NCBI GenBank assembly: GCA_011620785.1
Contig: WOYM01000100.1
Location: 1-20,346, forward strand
Source: Methanothrix sp.
Lineage (GTDB): Archaea > Halobacteriota > Methanosarcinia > Methanotrichales > Methanotrichaceae
Length of the DNA: 20,346 nucleotides
Reading direction: 5' to 3'
The position numbers and the translations under genes are program-made. This document shows, in pieces, positions 6,597 to 14,437 of the stretch. Position 1 is the stretch's first letter. The number at the start of each line of letters is the position of its first letter. The notes under the pieces are model-generated. The model had not been told where the DNA came from, searched no databases, and was given only the letters and a program-made list of their open reading frames with translations.

Positions 6597-8024
6597 ATGA
6601 ATCTGATGTCCGGCAATAGAGTTCTGGTAGTGGATGCGGGAGGCAGAGGAAATGCCATAGCCCATGCCTTTGCCCGGAGTGGGTCGGTGGAGAGGGTCTA
6701 TGTGGCCCCAGGCAATGCGGGCAGCGAGATGATGGATAAGTGCCGCCTGGCGGCGATCGAGGATAAGGTGCCCAAAAGCATCAGCGAGTTGCTCGCTTTT
6801 GTGAAAAAAGAGAAGATCGATCTCACCTTCGTAGGTCCGGAAGGCTACCTCTCCGAGGGAATCGTCGATATATTTCAGGAGGACGGCCAGAGGATCCTGG
6901 GGCCGAAGAGAGAGGCAGCAGTGCTCGAGAACAGCAAATGCCAGACCAAGGATCTCCTCAAAAAGCTCCGTGTTCCGGTCCCACCCTGCCAGAACTTCAG
7001 CGATCCACAGGAGGCAAAAGAGTACGTTCAGCAGCGCTGCTCCGAGGAGCCGGGAAGAGGATTGGTGGTCAAGGCGGACGGCCTGGCTGCGGGAAAGGGA
7101 TCCATCGTCTGTGCTACCCCGGAGGAGGCTGCCTCCGCCATCGAGCGCATCATGGTGAGCCCCAGGCTCTTTGGCGAGGCAGGAGATCGGATAGAGATCG
7201 AAGATCGGCTGGAGGGCAAAGAGCTGATGTTCTTCGCCCTGAGCGACGGCCACACCGTCCAGGCGATGCAATCAGCACTGGACTACAAGCAGGCCTTCTC
7301 TCCGGATGAGAGTGTGGCCATCCGCCTCTTCAACAAGCTGGCAGGTAATCCCAACCAGGACAACAACCCAAACACAGGTGGCATGGGAGGCTTCTCCCCT
7401 CACCCCTGGCTGGACGAGGAGCTGACTGAGAGGATAATGAAAAAGATCGCTCTCCCCACGGTGCGCGGCTTCAAAGAGAGCTGTGGCCAGGAGTACAGGG
7501 GGGTGATCTACTTCGGCCTGATGATCTCTGAGGACAAGGAGCCGGCAGTCCTAGAGATCAATGTCAGGCTGGGAGATCCTGAGGCAGAGGTGATACTTCC
7601 CAGGCTTCAGACGGACTTCTACCAGCTTTCCATGGCAGTGGTGGATGGAAGGCTGGATGAGCTTCCTTTGCAATGGTCAGACGACCTCTGCCTGGGTATA
7701 TGCGCCATATCCGGCCGGGCGATCAAGCCTCTCTCATCCACCGGTCCGGAGCGGCCCGGTTATCCGGGCGAGCACTATACCAATATGCCTATCAACGGCC
7801 TGGAGAGAGTGGACCCGGAGGTCATAGTCTATCACAATGGCACTGCCTGGGGCACCGACTCTGCAGGCAACAGGAGGCTGTACACCACCGGCGGCCGGGT
7901 CTTCACCCTGGTAGCCCGGGGCAAGAGCCTGGCTGAAGCCAGGGCAAAAGCATATGAGAACATCAAACGGGTCCGGTTCAACGGAATGCGCTACCGAAAG
8001 GACATCGGCCTGGGATACATCTGA
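6597..8024 (+). CDS. purD: Phosphoribosylamine-glycine ligase (GAR synthetase)
   Basis: PurD joins phosphoribosylamine and glycine with ATP to form GAR, the second step of purine synthesis. The 475-residue protein is an ATP-grasp ligase: N-terminal Rossmann-like part (1-110), ATP-binding part with VKADGLAAGKGSIV (about 157-170), GGMGGFSPH, and the metal-binding EINVRLGDPEAE. It is longer than most bacterial PurD (about 425-430). The N-terminal motif, usually GGGGREHA, reads DAGGRGNAIAHA, and the usual QDHKR segment reads ALDYKQAF with a longer insertion before NPNTGGMGG. A diverged PurD paralogue is therefore possible, but the core residues are intact. The start could also be the ATG at 6606. 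kae1 follows 24 bases downstream, probably in the same transcript. Confidence 0.92.
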   Translation: MNLMSGNRVLVVDAGGRGNAIAHAFARSGSVERVYVAPGNAGSEMMDKCRLAAIEDKVPKSISELLAFVKKEKIDLTFVGPEGYLSEGIVDIFQEDGQRILGPKREAAVLENSKCQTKDLLKKLRVPVPPCQNFSDPQEAKEYVQQRCSEEPGRGLVVKADGLAAGKGSIVCATPEEAASAIERIMVSPRLFGEAGDRIEIEDRLEGKELMFFALSDGHTVQAMQSALDYKQAFSPDESVAIRLFNKLAGNPNQDNNPNTGGMGGFSPHPWLDEELTERIMKKIALPTVRGFKESCGQEYRGVIYFGLMISEDKEPAVLEINVRLGDPEAEVILPRLQTDFYQLSMAVVDGRLDELPLQWSDDLCLGICAISGRAIKPLSSTGPERPGYPGEHYTNMPINGLERVDPEVIVYHNGTAWGTDSAGNRRLYTTGGRVFTLVARGKSLAEARAKAYENIKRVRFNGMRYRKDIGLGYI

Positions 8025-8048
8025 ATGGATTGAGGAGCAAGATCGAGA

Positions 8049-9023
8049 ATGATCATATTTGGCCTGGAAGGAACTGCCTGGAACCTCAGCGCCGCACTGG
8101 TGGATGAGTCGGGGGCGATTTATGAGAAGAGCGCTACTTACACCCCGGCCAGAGGAGGAATCCATCCCCGAGAGGCCTCACAGCACCATGCCGAGCACAT
8201 GGGGGCGGTGGTGGGAGATGTCCTCGCCCAGGCTCGGCAGAGGGGACTGAAGCTGGAAGGTGTGGCCTTCTCCCAGGGACCGGGCCTGGGGCCTTGCCTG
8301 CGCACAGTAGCCACTGCCGCCCGGGCCCTCTCATTGCGCTTTGATATTCCTCTGGTGGGGGTTAATCACTGCGTCGCCCATATAGAGGTGGGCAAATGGC
8401 AGTCAGGTGCCCGCGATCCTGCGGTGATCTACGTGAGCGGCGCCAACTCCCAGGTCCTGGCCCTGCGCCAGGGAAGATACAGGATATTCGGCGAGACCCT
8501 GGACATCAGCGTGGGAAATGCCATCGACAAGTTCGCCCGCTCTGTGGGCCTTGCCCATCCCGGCGGCCCGAAGGTGGAGGAGCTGGCTCGGAAAGCTAAA
8601 AATTACATTCCCCTCCCCTATACTGTGAAGGGCATGGACCTCTCCTTCTCCGGCCTGTCCACTGCCGCAACCGAGGCAGCAGGAAAGCATGATCTGGAAG
8701 ACGTCTGCTATAGCCTGCAGGAGACGGCCTTCGCCATGCTGGTGGAGGTGACGGAGAGGGCCATGGCCCATGCCGAGAAGAGGGAGGCCATGCTGGTGGG
8801 AGGAGTGGGGGCGAACGCCCGCCTGGGGGAGATGATGAGGATCATGTGCCACGAGAGGGGAGCGGAGTTCTTCTTACCGCCCCGCCCGTTCATGGGGGAC
8901 AACGGCAGCATGATCGCCTACACCGGCCTCTTGATGCTCAAGAGCGGCGTCTCTACCCCACTGGACCAATCCCATGTTCGGCCCGGGTACAGGACGGACG
9001 AGGTTCCTGTCTCCTGGGCCTGA
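8049..9023 (+). CDS. kae1: Kae1, catalytic subunit of the KEOPS complex
   Basis: Kae1 transfers the threonylcarbamoyl group to A37 of tRNAs reading ANN codons (t6A), within the KEOPS complex. The 324-residue protein has the ASKHA fold. The metal ligands H107 and H111 lie in NHCVAHIE, a third ligand is the aspartate of MGDNGSM near residue 285, and GPGLGPCLR and SGANSQVL are nucleotide-binding loops. In many euryarchaea Kae1 is fused at its C-terminus to the kinase Bud32; here it stops at YRTDEVPVSWA, right at the usual domain joint, and no kinase coding follows in any frame. Bud32 must be elsewhere. It starts with ATG after GAGGAG (12 bases) and probably shares a transcript with purD. Its stop is nine bases from the convergent neighbour. 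Confidence 0.95.
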   Translation: MIIFGLEGTAWNLSAALVDESGAIYEKSATYTPARGGIHPREASQHHAEHMGAVVGDVLAQARQRGLKLEGVAFSQGPGLGPCLRTVATAARALSLRFDIPLVGVNHCVAHIEVGKWQSGARDPAVIYVSGANSQVLALRQGRYRIFGETLDISVGNAIDKFARSVGLAHPGGPKVEELARKAKNYIPLPYTVKGMDLSFSGLSTAATEAAGKHDLEDVCYSLQETAFAMLVEVTERAMAHAEKREAMLVGGVGANARLGEMMRIMCHERGAEFFLPPRPFMGDNGSMIAYTGLLMLKSGVSTPLDQSHVRPGYRTDEVPVSWA

Positions 9024-9032
9024 TCATCGGCC

Positions 9033-9728
9033 CTATTTTCCCGGTTCCGGCCCCTCTGCCTGCGATCTTGAGCGCCAGTTCTCTTCTTTTGGAGGCTCTA
9101 TGTCAAGCAGGACGAAGTATCTGCCCTCATGCGGAGGGCGGTCGATCTCCAGATCACCCCGGCCAGTTGTGCCCTCGATGCAGGACGATATAGTGAGATT
9201 GATCCTGCCCAGAATGGCGGAATCATTGCCTGCAGAGAGGGAGTCCAGGTCGGCCAGGTCGGCCTCAAGGTGGGTGGAGTTGTTCGAGCCGGGAAGGGAA
9301 CGGACATTGATGGCCGCATAAAGTCTCCGGTCGAAGATCAGGCTCCCCCGGTGGACCTCGTCTCCCACATTCTCCCGGATGTCGTCTTTGATCTCCTCCA
9401 GGCTCTTGTTGGAGGCCACCAGCTCGCGGATCTGCTCGGGCTTAACGGGCAGCAGAACCTCCACCTTCAATCGGAGGGGATGGGACTCATTTCCCCTAAT
9501 GGCAAAGCCGTGGCCGCTAAACAGCAGATCAACCGGCAGACCCATAGGGATATCTGGATTCCGATAGAGCTCCTCGCCGCCTCTTCTCTCCGGGCTCATC
9601 TGATCATTGCCGCCGTCAAATCCTTCCATCTGATCGGCCTGAACCTCATCCACAAGGCCAACAGATATCAGGCCTGCCAGCAGCACCGCCAGAGCCGGAT
9701 AGAGAATTCCTCTGCTAACTTCATTCAT
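9033..9728 (-). CDS. Secreted or surface protein of unknown function
   Basis: This 231-residue protein has a signal peptide (hydrophobic stretch about 8-24, likely cut after VQA). The mature part has a region of beta-strand character (LRLKVEVLLPVKPEQIRELV) and a helix-forming stretch NKSLEEIKDDIRENV, then RRLYAAINVRSLPGSNNSTHLEADLADLD. It carries N-glycosylation sequons (NES, NKS, NNS, NLT) and no later membrane helix, so it is probably released or held at the envelope. I do not recognise the family. The SLEEIKDDI segment resembles the MTLxEI repeats of the next gene, which is also leftward, so the two may be related in role. Confidence 0.75.
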   Translation of the reverse strand: MNEVSRGILYPALAVLLAGLISVGLVDEVQADQMEGFDGGNDQMSPERRGGEELYRNPDIPMGLPVDLLFSGHGFAIRGNESHPLRLKVEVLLPVKPEQIRELVASNKSLEEIKDDIRENVGDEVHRGSLIFDRRLYAAINVRSLPGSNNSTHLEADLADLDSLSAGNDSAILGRINLTISSCIEGTTGRGDLEIDRPPHEGRYFVLLDIEPPKEENWRSRSQAEGPEPGK

Positions 9729-9766
9729 CGAAATTCGCCTGCCAAATACCTACTGCAACTCAATCC

Positions 9767-9776
9767 AATTTAAAAC
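9767..9776 (-). promoter_or_regulatory. Probable TATA box for the 9033-9728 gene
   Basis: The minus strand reads GTTTTAAATT about 43 bases before the ATG at 9728, giving a start near 9746 and a short leader with only a weak AGGCGA match to a ribosome-binding site. Confidence 0.4.
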
Positions 9777-9856
9777 ATCTCCAAAGTGAGGAAAAAAGGA
9801 TGGACGGCAGACTGCGGCTCTGCCGTGCACCATTTCGGGGCGAATGTTATGTACGC

Positions 9857-10453
9857 TCAGGCCACAAGACGGCGGTACTGGATCGAGACCCAGTTGATGA
9901 TTCCTTCTTTGGCCTGCATATCTTTGGCCTCATCTACCAGCTCATTTATGGTCATATTGTTCTGGGCCTCCACCTTCGTCTTCCACTGATCCCGGATCTC
10001 ATTGAGGGTCATGTTCTCAAGCTCATTGGTCTTCTGATCATATAGATCCAGGATCTGATTGAGGCTCATCTCGCCCAGCTCCTCTACGTTGACATCATCC
10101 ATGAGCGATATAGGGGTAAAGCCGCATCCCAGGATGCCAAACCCGCAAGATCCGGCAGGCGAAGCATCCCGGAAATCCATCCACTCCCCGCCCCTGGTAT
10201 TCATCCGTCCGCAAAAGGGCATCTCCTCTTCCAGAGAGCTGTTAAGAGCGCTCTTTTCCAGCTCCTTTATCTCCCCCAGGGTCATGTTGCCCAGCTCCTC
10301 TGAGGTGACATTGAGTGGAGCATGGATCATCATCCCACGTGCATGCATTCCCATTCCCCGATCCATGGGCATGGACAATGCCCCAGATATGAGCAGACAG
10401 GATGCCGCCAGGGCAATCAGAGCTATCCTCCAATTAAGTTCGTTCAACTTCAT
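9857..10453 (-). CDS. Secreted protein with MTLxEI repeats
   Basis: This 198-residue protein has a signal peptide (hydrophobic stretch about 9-26, cut near ALS). The mature protein contains four copies of a short helical unit: LGNMTLGEIKELEKS, LGEMSLNQILDLYDQ, LENMTLNEIRDQWKT and QNNMTINELVDEAKD. Three copies start with N-M-T, an N-glycosylation sequon, so the repeats are probably glycosylated outside the cell. A Met/His-rich stretch (MPMDRGMGMHARGMMIHAP) follows the signal peptide and could bind metal such as copper; this is inference. A Cys-containing insert (CGFGILGCGF) sits between repeats 1 and 2. I do not recognise a named family. Confidence 0.78.
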   Translation of the reverse strand: MKLNELNWRIALIALAASCLLISGALSMPMDRGMGMHARGMMIHAPLNVTSEELGNMTLGEIKELEKSALNSSLEEEMPFCGRMNTRGGEWMDFRDASPAGSCGFGILGCGFTPISLMDDVNVEELGEMSLNQILDLYDQKTNELENMTLNEIRDQWKTKVEAQNNMTINELVDEAKDMQAKEGIINWVSIQYRRLVA

Positions 10454-10587
10454 CTACCACACTACCTTTTAAATTTTCATTACACTGGGAAGGGAGTCAT
10501 TTTCTCCTTCCGTCAAACACCACCTCATGCCGAACGATAGAAATAATAAGAGCAGAACGAACCATCGGAAAAGGGGATAAAATAGAA

Positions 10588-11817
10588 TTAGGAACGTTCC
10601 CTTTGGGACAAAAACCAATCAGATAGTTCTATTATGTTTGTTCTGCCCCATTCTTTCTTAGTTACCAGCTTTCTCCTCTCTAAAGAGATTAAAATGCCGG
10701 TTAGTGACGATTTAGGGGTTTTTGTCTCATATCTGATCTCAGCCTGGGTCATTCTGCCCCCATGCTTGACCAGGGTCGATATGACCGCCTGCTCTCTGTG
10801 GGTAAGGGTCTGAATGACCGCCTCCATCTCCCGGCTCAGCTGGATTCTCTGCGTGCCGGACCGGCGAGACTCCTCAATATCAGCAGCGTGTTCATAGGCA
10901 GCGCCCTCATCGCCAGAAGGTGGACTGGAGATGGTGCTGCCACCATTCGCGAAGGCGCTGGAAAGAGAGGTGGACGGGCCGGAGATGGGAGGCGGACTTT
11001 CATCAACGGATTGGCCTGGACTGGTTGAGCATTCGTCCCCGCTCACAGCACAAGTTGAAGAAAGAGCGGGGGACATGGTTGGATCCGCATTCGCCTGCGA
11101 GCCATTTCCCAGAGAAGAGGGGCTACTGGTCGATTGGTGCCTGCGCCTCCTGAGGATCACCCCCAGAACGGATCCTATAGCCAGAATGAATGCCCCAGCC
11201 AGGAGCAAGATGAGACTGATACCAGAGCCGGGATAGCCTGGAGGAAGGCCTGGGGGGATGGCCGGAAGAGAGAAGGGTGCTGATCCCGCAGCCAAGGTTT
11301 GCTGATACTGAATGGATATCGAGGGATCCTGCACCTCATAGCCCTGCACATCCGCCACAAGGGAATCATTGAAGGCGGAGAGATGATACTCGAGGCCCAG
11401 AGAGGCATTGATCTGGCCCAGGCGCATATCACCGGGCAGATAAAAGGTGATCCTGTAGTCCTCGAATAATCCTTTTGCATCCAAGTTTAGAGTCCAGACC
11501 TGGCTTGTCTTTGCGGTCAGGCCGTCGGTGAGGGCATAAAGCCGATGAGTATCGTTCTCATACTGGTACTCCGAGGTCGCGAGAAAATCCAGGCCGGAGA
11601 TATTATCCGCATAGCCGGTAACCAGGGCCTTTCCCGCTGGGTCCAGATAGACATTGAGAATGAGGCTATCCTGCGTGGATGCCTCCTCCATTCCAAAAGA
11701 GAGGGAGAGGAGAAGAAATAAAGAGGATATGCCGAGCAGGAAAATGCTGGCCAGGAAAGCGAATTGCCAGCGGTGAGTACGTCTCCTGTCGATCCAACTT
11801 ATCATAGCGTATCCCAT
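10588..11817 (-). CDS. Membrane-anchored winged-helix transcription regulator
   Basis: The protein has four parts: an N-terminal signal or anchor helix (about 18-42), a beta-rich outside domain to about residue 195 with several N-glycosylation sequons (NIS, NDT, NAS, NDS), a transmembrane helix (about 222-245) followed by RRRRH, and a long Ser/Pro-rich linker leading to a C-terminal winged helix (about 330-405: LTHREQAVISTLVKHGGRMTQAEI, then SSLTGILISLERRKLVTKK). Related archaeal membrane-bound HTH proteins are one-component regulators that sense outside the cell and bind DNA inside. The start is taken at the ATG at 11817 (409 residues), 14 bases after the nadE stop; the ATG at 11805 is also possible. 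It is the last gene of a three-gene operon. Confidence 0.85.
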   Translation of the reverse strand: MGYAMISWIDRRRTHRWQFAFLASIFLLGISSLFLLLSLSFGMEEASTQDSLILNVYLDPAGKALVTGYADNISGLDFLATSEYQYENDTHRLYALTDGLTAKTSQVWTLNLDAKGLFEDYRITFYLPGDMRLGQINASLGLEYHLSAFNDSLVADVQGYEVQDPSISIQYQQTLAAGSAPFSLPAIPPGLPPGYPGSGISLILLLAGAFILAIGSVLGVILRRRRHQSTSSPSSLGNGSQANADPTMSPALSSTCAVSGDECSTSPGQSVDESPPPISGPSTSLSSAFANGGSTISSPPSGDEGAAYEHAADIEESRRSGTQRIQLSREMEAVIQTLTHREQAVISTLVKHGGRMTQAEIRYETKTPKSSLTGILISLERRKLVTKKEWGRTNIIELSDWFLSQRERS

Positions 11818-11830
11818 CTTTAGCCTGGAT

Positions 11831-13483
11831 CTATTTAAAATCACTTTTTTCCTGGCCGATTCGGCAGGCAACAGGCATCCTCCAGCCCTCTCCAAAGCTT
11901 TTATCGATCACCTTAAGTCCGAGAGCGGCCTGAACCCTCTTGAATTCAGCGTTCTTGACCATGGATATGACCCTGTCCACCATCGTTTCGTTCAATCCGG
12001 CTCTAAGCAGATCCGCCCGGGATTGGTGCTCATCGATATATCGCTTGAGGATTTCATCCAGCAGGGGATAAGGCGGCAGGCTATCCTGATCGGTCTGACC
12101 GGGCCGGAGCTCTGCAGAAGGAGGCTTGTTTATGATGCTCGGAGGAATGATCGATTTGCCGGAGGTGGAGTTGAGCCATTCTGCTATCCGGTAGACCATG
12201 GTCTTGGGCAGGTCGGAGATGACGGCCAGACCTCCGGCCATATCGCCATAGATGGTGCAGTAGCCCACGGAGAGCTCTGACCTGTTCCCGGTAGCCAGAA
12301 GGATAGAGCCGTACTTATTGGACAGGGCCATGAGGAGTGTGGCGCGGATTCTGGCCTGGATGTTCTCCTCGGTGACGCCCTTCGGCCGTCCAGCGAAATG
12401 CTCCGCCAGCTCCAACTCAAAAGAGCCCATGATATCGGTGAGACGGATGGTGATGGTTTTTATGCCCAGGTTGGCGGCCAAGGCCAGGGCATCGCCGATG
12501 CTGCTCTGGCGGGTATAAGGCGAGGGCAGAAGAACGCCCAGGACGTTATTCTGCCCCAGGGCCTGAACGGCAATGGCTGCCACCAGGGAGGAGTCGATCC
12601 CTCCAGAAAGCCCCAGGAGGACGCTGGAAAAGCCGCATTTATGCACGTAATCCCTCGTCCCCAGGACCAGGGCCCTCCAGACCTCCGCCTCGAAAGTGAG
12701 ATCGTCTTCTGCTATGATCTCTTTTGGCTCATCCAGGTCTGCTACGATGATATCCTCCTCAAATCCCCGTCCTCTGGCAGTAAGGCGGCCTGCGGCATCA
12801 AAAAAGCAGCTTCTACCGTCGAATATCAGATCATCGTTCCCGCCCACCTGATTGACATAAAAGATGGGCAGGCAGTGCTTTTTGGCGAGATCTGATAGCA
12901 TTGCCTCCCGAAGGAGCTGCTTTCCCGCGGTGAAGGGGGAGGCGGACAGGTTGACTATAGCGTCAGCGCCTTTGGCCCGAAGCTCTGCAATGGGATCGGG
13001 CCGATCCTGCCTTTCGCTATCGCCGCTGCCCATAAGAAGCTCGCCTATCAGTATGCCCAGGGATTGGCCCTCGATCTGCAGAATGCGAGGCTCCTTTCCC
13101 CGCTGGAAGTAGCGGCCCTCGTGGAATAGATCGCAACCAGAGAGCATGCTCTTCTGAAAAGTCTCAGTCACCTTCCCTCCCCGGATCAGGGCAGCAGAGT
13201 TGAAAAGAGGGCGCTCCCCGGCAGAGGTGTCCGGCTCTGCCAGGCCCACCAGAATCGGAGGGAGGTCAGCCAGCTCTTCGGCCAGCCCATCCAGAGCCTG
13301 CCAGCTCCGCTCCACAAATTCCTCATTGAGAAGCAGATCGCATGGCGGATAGCCCGGAAGGACGAGCTCGGATGTGACGGCTAAATCGAAATCCGGCGCG
13401 CGACGAATGGCCCGGGCGATGAGATCCTTATTTCCGGCCAGGTCGCCCACAGTGGGATTTAGCTGCAATAAGGCGATTTTCAT
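11831..13483 (-). CDS. nadE: NAD synthetase, two-domain form with an altered glutaminase site
   Basis: The 550-residue protein joins an N-terminal nitrilase-type glutaminase domain (1-270) to a C-terminal NAD synthetase (275-550) that amidates deamido-NAD with ATP. The synthetase half is intact: PP-loop SGGIDSS (293-299), then ATGNRSELSVGY and the GLAVISDLPKTMVY segment. In the glutaminase half the catalytic glutamate (E39, SELVLPGYPP) and lysine (K111, FQKSML) are present, but the nucleophile motif, normally LICEDxW, reads LIGELLM, so the cysteine is Gly147 (codon 13043-13045, GGC). The enzyme is therefore predicted to use free ammonia. The ATG overlaps the stop of the upstream gene by four bases (ATGA), so translation is probably coupled. 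Confidence 0.95.
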   Translation of the reverse strand: MKIALLQLNPTVGDLAGNKDLIARAIRRAPDFDLAVTSELVLPGYPPCDLLLNEEFVERSWQALDGLAEELADLPPILVGLAEPDTSAGERPLFNSAALIRGGKVTETFQKSMLSGCDLFHEGRYFQRGKEPRILQIEGQSLGILIGELLMGSGDSERQDRPDPIAELRAKGADAIVNLSASPFTAGKQLLREAMLSDLAKKHCLPIFYVNQVGGNDDLIFDGRSCFFDAAGRLTARGRGFEEDIIVADLDEPKEIIAEDDLTFEAEVWRALVLGTRDYVHKCGFSSVLLGLSGGIDSSLVAAIAVQALGQNNVLGVLLPSPYTRQSSIGDALALAANLGIKTITIRLTDIMGSFELELAEHFAGRPKGVTEENIQARIRATLLMALSNKYGSILLATGNRSELSVGYCTIYGDMAGGLAVISDLPKTMVYRIAEWLNSTSGKSIIPPSIINKPPSAELRPGQTDQDSLPPYPLLDEILKRYIDEHQSRADLLRAGLNETMVDRVISMVKNAEFKRVQAALGLKVIDKSFGEGWRMPVACRIGQEKSDFK

Positions 13484-13821
13484 TCCCCGGAATCTGCCTC
13501 CATCTGCGATATCACCCGACCGGACCTTTCGGAGAAGGCCTCTGCTGCTGCATGAAGGGCGGAAACTGCACCTGCTGGCCCCTCCTCCATATCAGTGCTC
13601 ACCAGGAGCATGGCATTGACATCCGAGGAGGTCATCCAGGCGATATCCGAGCAGCCTATGCCCTCGCTCATATTGTCCTTGACTGCAGCCAGTAGAGCTT
13701 CTATTGCCGCCACAATCCTCTCCGGCTCGATCTGGGCGGGGATGATGATCTGCACACCAGTCTCCAGATGGATCAGGCCCATGCCCGGGCCGATGCTGGA
13801 CTTTGCCTCTGTATCGCTCAT
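13480..13821 (-). CDS. Small protein of unknown function, first gene of the nadE operon
   Basis: This 113-residue acidic protein has alternating strands and helices (GLIHLETGVQIIIPA, then PERIVAAIEALLAAVKDN) and no signal peptide. I do not recognise a family. It is judged real because it overlaps nadE by ATGA and has a well-placed TATA box. The start is placed at the ATG at 13821; the longer frame to 13839 would need a TTG. With the TATA box about 28 bases before this ATG, the message would be leaderless or nearly so, which fits the missing Shine-Dalgarno sequence. It may work with NadE or be linked to it only in expression. Confidence 0.75.
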   Translation of the reverse strand: MSDTEAKSSIGPGMGLIHLETGVQIIIPAQIEPERIVAAIEALLAAVKDNMSEGIGCSDIAWMTSSDVNAMLLVSTDMEEGPAGAVSALHAAAEAFSERSGRVISQMEADSGE

Positions 13822-13845
13822 GAAAGGATATATGCGCAACAGGGG

Positions 13846-13853
13846 TTTATAAC
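13846..13853 (-). promoter_or_regulatory. TATA box of the nadE operon
   Basis: The minus strand reads GTTATAAA, centred about 28 bases before the ATG at 13821, so the predicted start site falls within a few bases of the start codon. ATATAT at 13829-13834 is too close to serve. Confidence 0.55.
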
Positions 13854-13957
13854 GTTGGGGTCAAGAGGTAGAGAAGACCCACCTCCTTCGGGGGGTGAGA
13901 TGAATCGTACCCCTTGCATGATTACTTTTTCACGTCTTCATCTAAATCTAGAAGTCT

Positions 13958-13978
13958 AGCTATGATATCATCATAGCT
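13958..13978. repeat. Perfect 9-base inverted repeat
   Basis: AGCTATGAT (13958-13966) and ATCATAGCT (13970-13978) pair perfectly around a three-base loop. It sits at the left edge of the 13.9-14.6 kb gene-free region. It could be a subterminal hairpin of an IS200/IS605-type element or an operator; nothing in the sequence decides. Confidence 0.55.
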
Positions 13979-14048
13979 TTCTCCTTTCGATCTTAAGTAA
14001 TATTACGTCGTATTACGCTATAGTTCCCGAGCAATTGTCTAGGAAACA

Positions 14049-14319
14049 GTCTTTCGCCTCTATGAGGTAGGGCACTCCTGGATCTACCAGGAGAAAGACG
14101 GTGAACGAAAGACAATCGCTTTGCGTGGCATGATTCCCGCAAGGGAATGGTCTGAGTCAAGTGGAAAGACTTGGCAACAACGGCGTCAAGATCTCCACGC
14201 AAGGCAGGCCGCCAGGTAGAGAGAAATCTGTGAAACCTCAGAGCTTCGCTAGCTTTGTGTCAACCGGCCTAACGTACCCCGCTAACCGGGAGGTACAAGC
14301 CCTTCCACTTTAGGGGAGG
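14049..14319 (+). ncRNA. Candidate large structured RNA of unknown family
   Basis: No convincing gene lies between 13860 and 14580, but this stretch folds almost completely into helices. Fold 1: GTCTTTCG (14049) with CGAAAGAC (14106), enclosing CCTC-TAT-GAGG and CTCCTGG-ATCTA-CCAGGAG. Fold 2: TTGCGTGG (14121) with CCACGCAA (14195), enclosing ATTCCC-GCAA-GGGAAT and GTCAAGT-GGAAAG-ACTTGGC. Fold 3: AGGCCG (14206) with CGGCCT (14265), enclosing AGGT...ACCT and AGAGC...GCTTT. Two hairpins follow, at 14274-14296 and 14301-14319. G-U pairs in several helices and the GCAA tetraloop point to the plus strand. Candidates are an omega RNA that has lost its tnpB gene (the last hairpin, with TAG in its loop, resembles the 3' end of such RNAs) or a group II intron fragment. 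Neither is proven. Confidence 0.5.
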
Positions 14320-14379
14320 AGTAGTTGACTAATCCCAGCCGTACGAGATCCACATTCCGGTATGATTCAGCATGATGGC

Positions 14380-14437
14380 AAGCCTGCTCTTCTATTATGC
14401 GAATCATTCTCGCGAAGCAAGAGGGGCAGGGAGGCTT
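14380..14437 (+). other. Second GC-rich structured stretch
   Basis: AAGCCT (14380-14385) pairs with AGGCTT (14432-14437), CTCTT (14387-14391) with AAGAG (14419-14423), and GCGA (14399-14402) with TCGC (14410-14413). Further small hairpins follow up to about 14560. It may be the continuation of the upstream structured RNA. No open frame here looks like a gene. Confidence 0.35.

Noticed and set aside
13993..14202. A 69-residue gene on the minus strand
   Set aside because: It lies opposite the structured-RNA candidate, and its codons follow the RNA stems instead of any protein pattern.
14134..14313. C-terminal remnant of TnpB
   Set aside because: A 59-codon open frame ends at the TAG in the last hairpin, but it contains no RuvC or zinc-finger motif, and the same bases are better explained by nested RNA helices.
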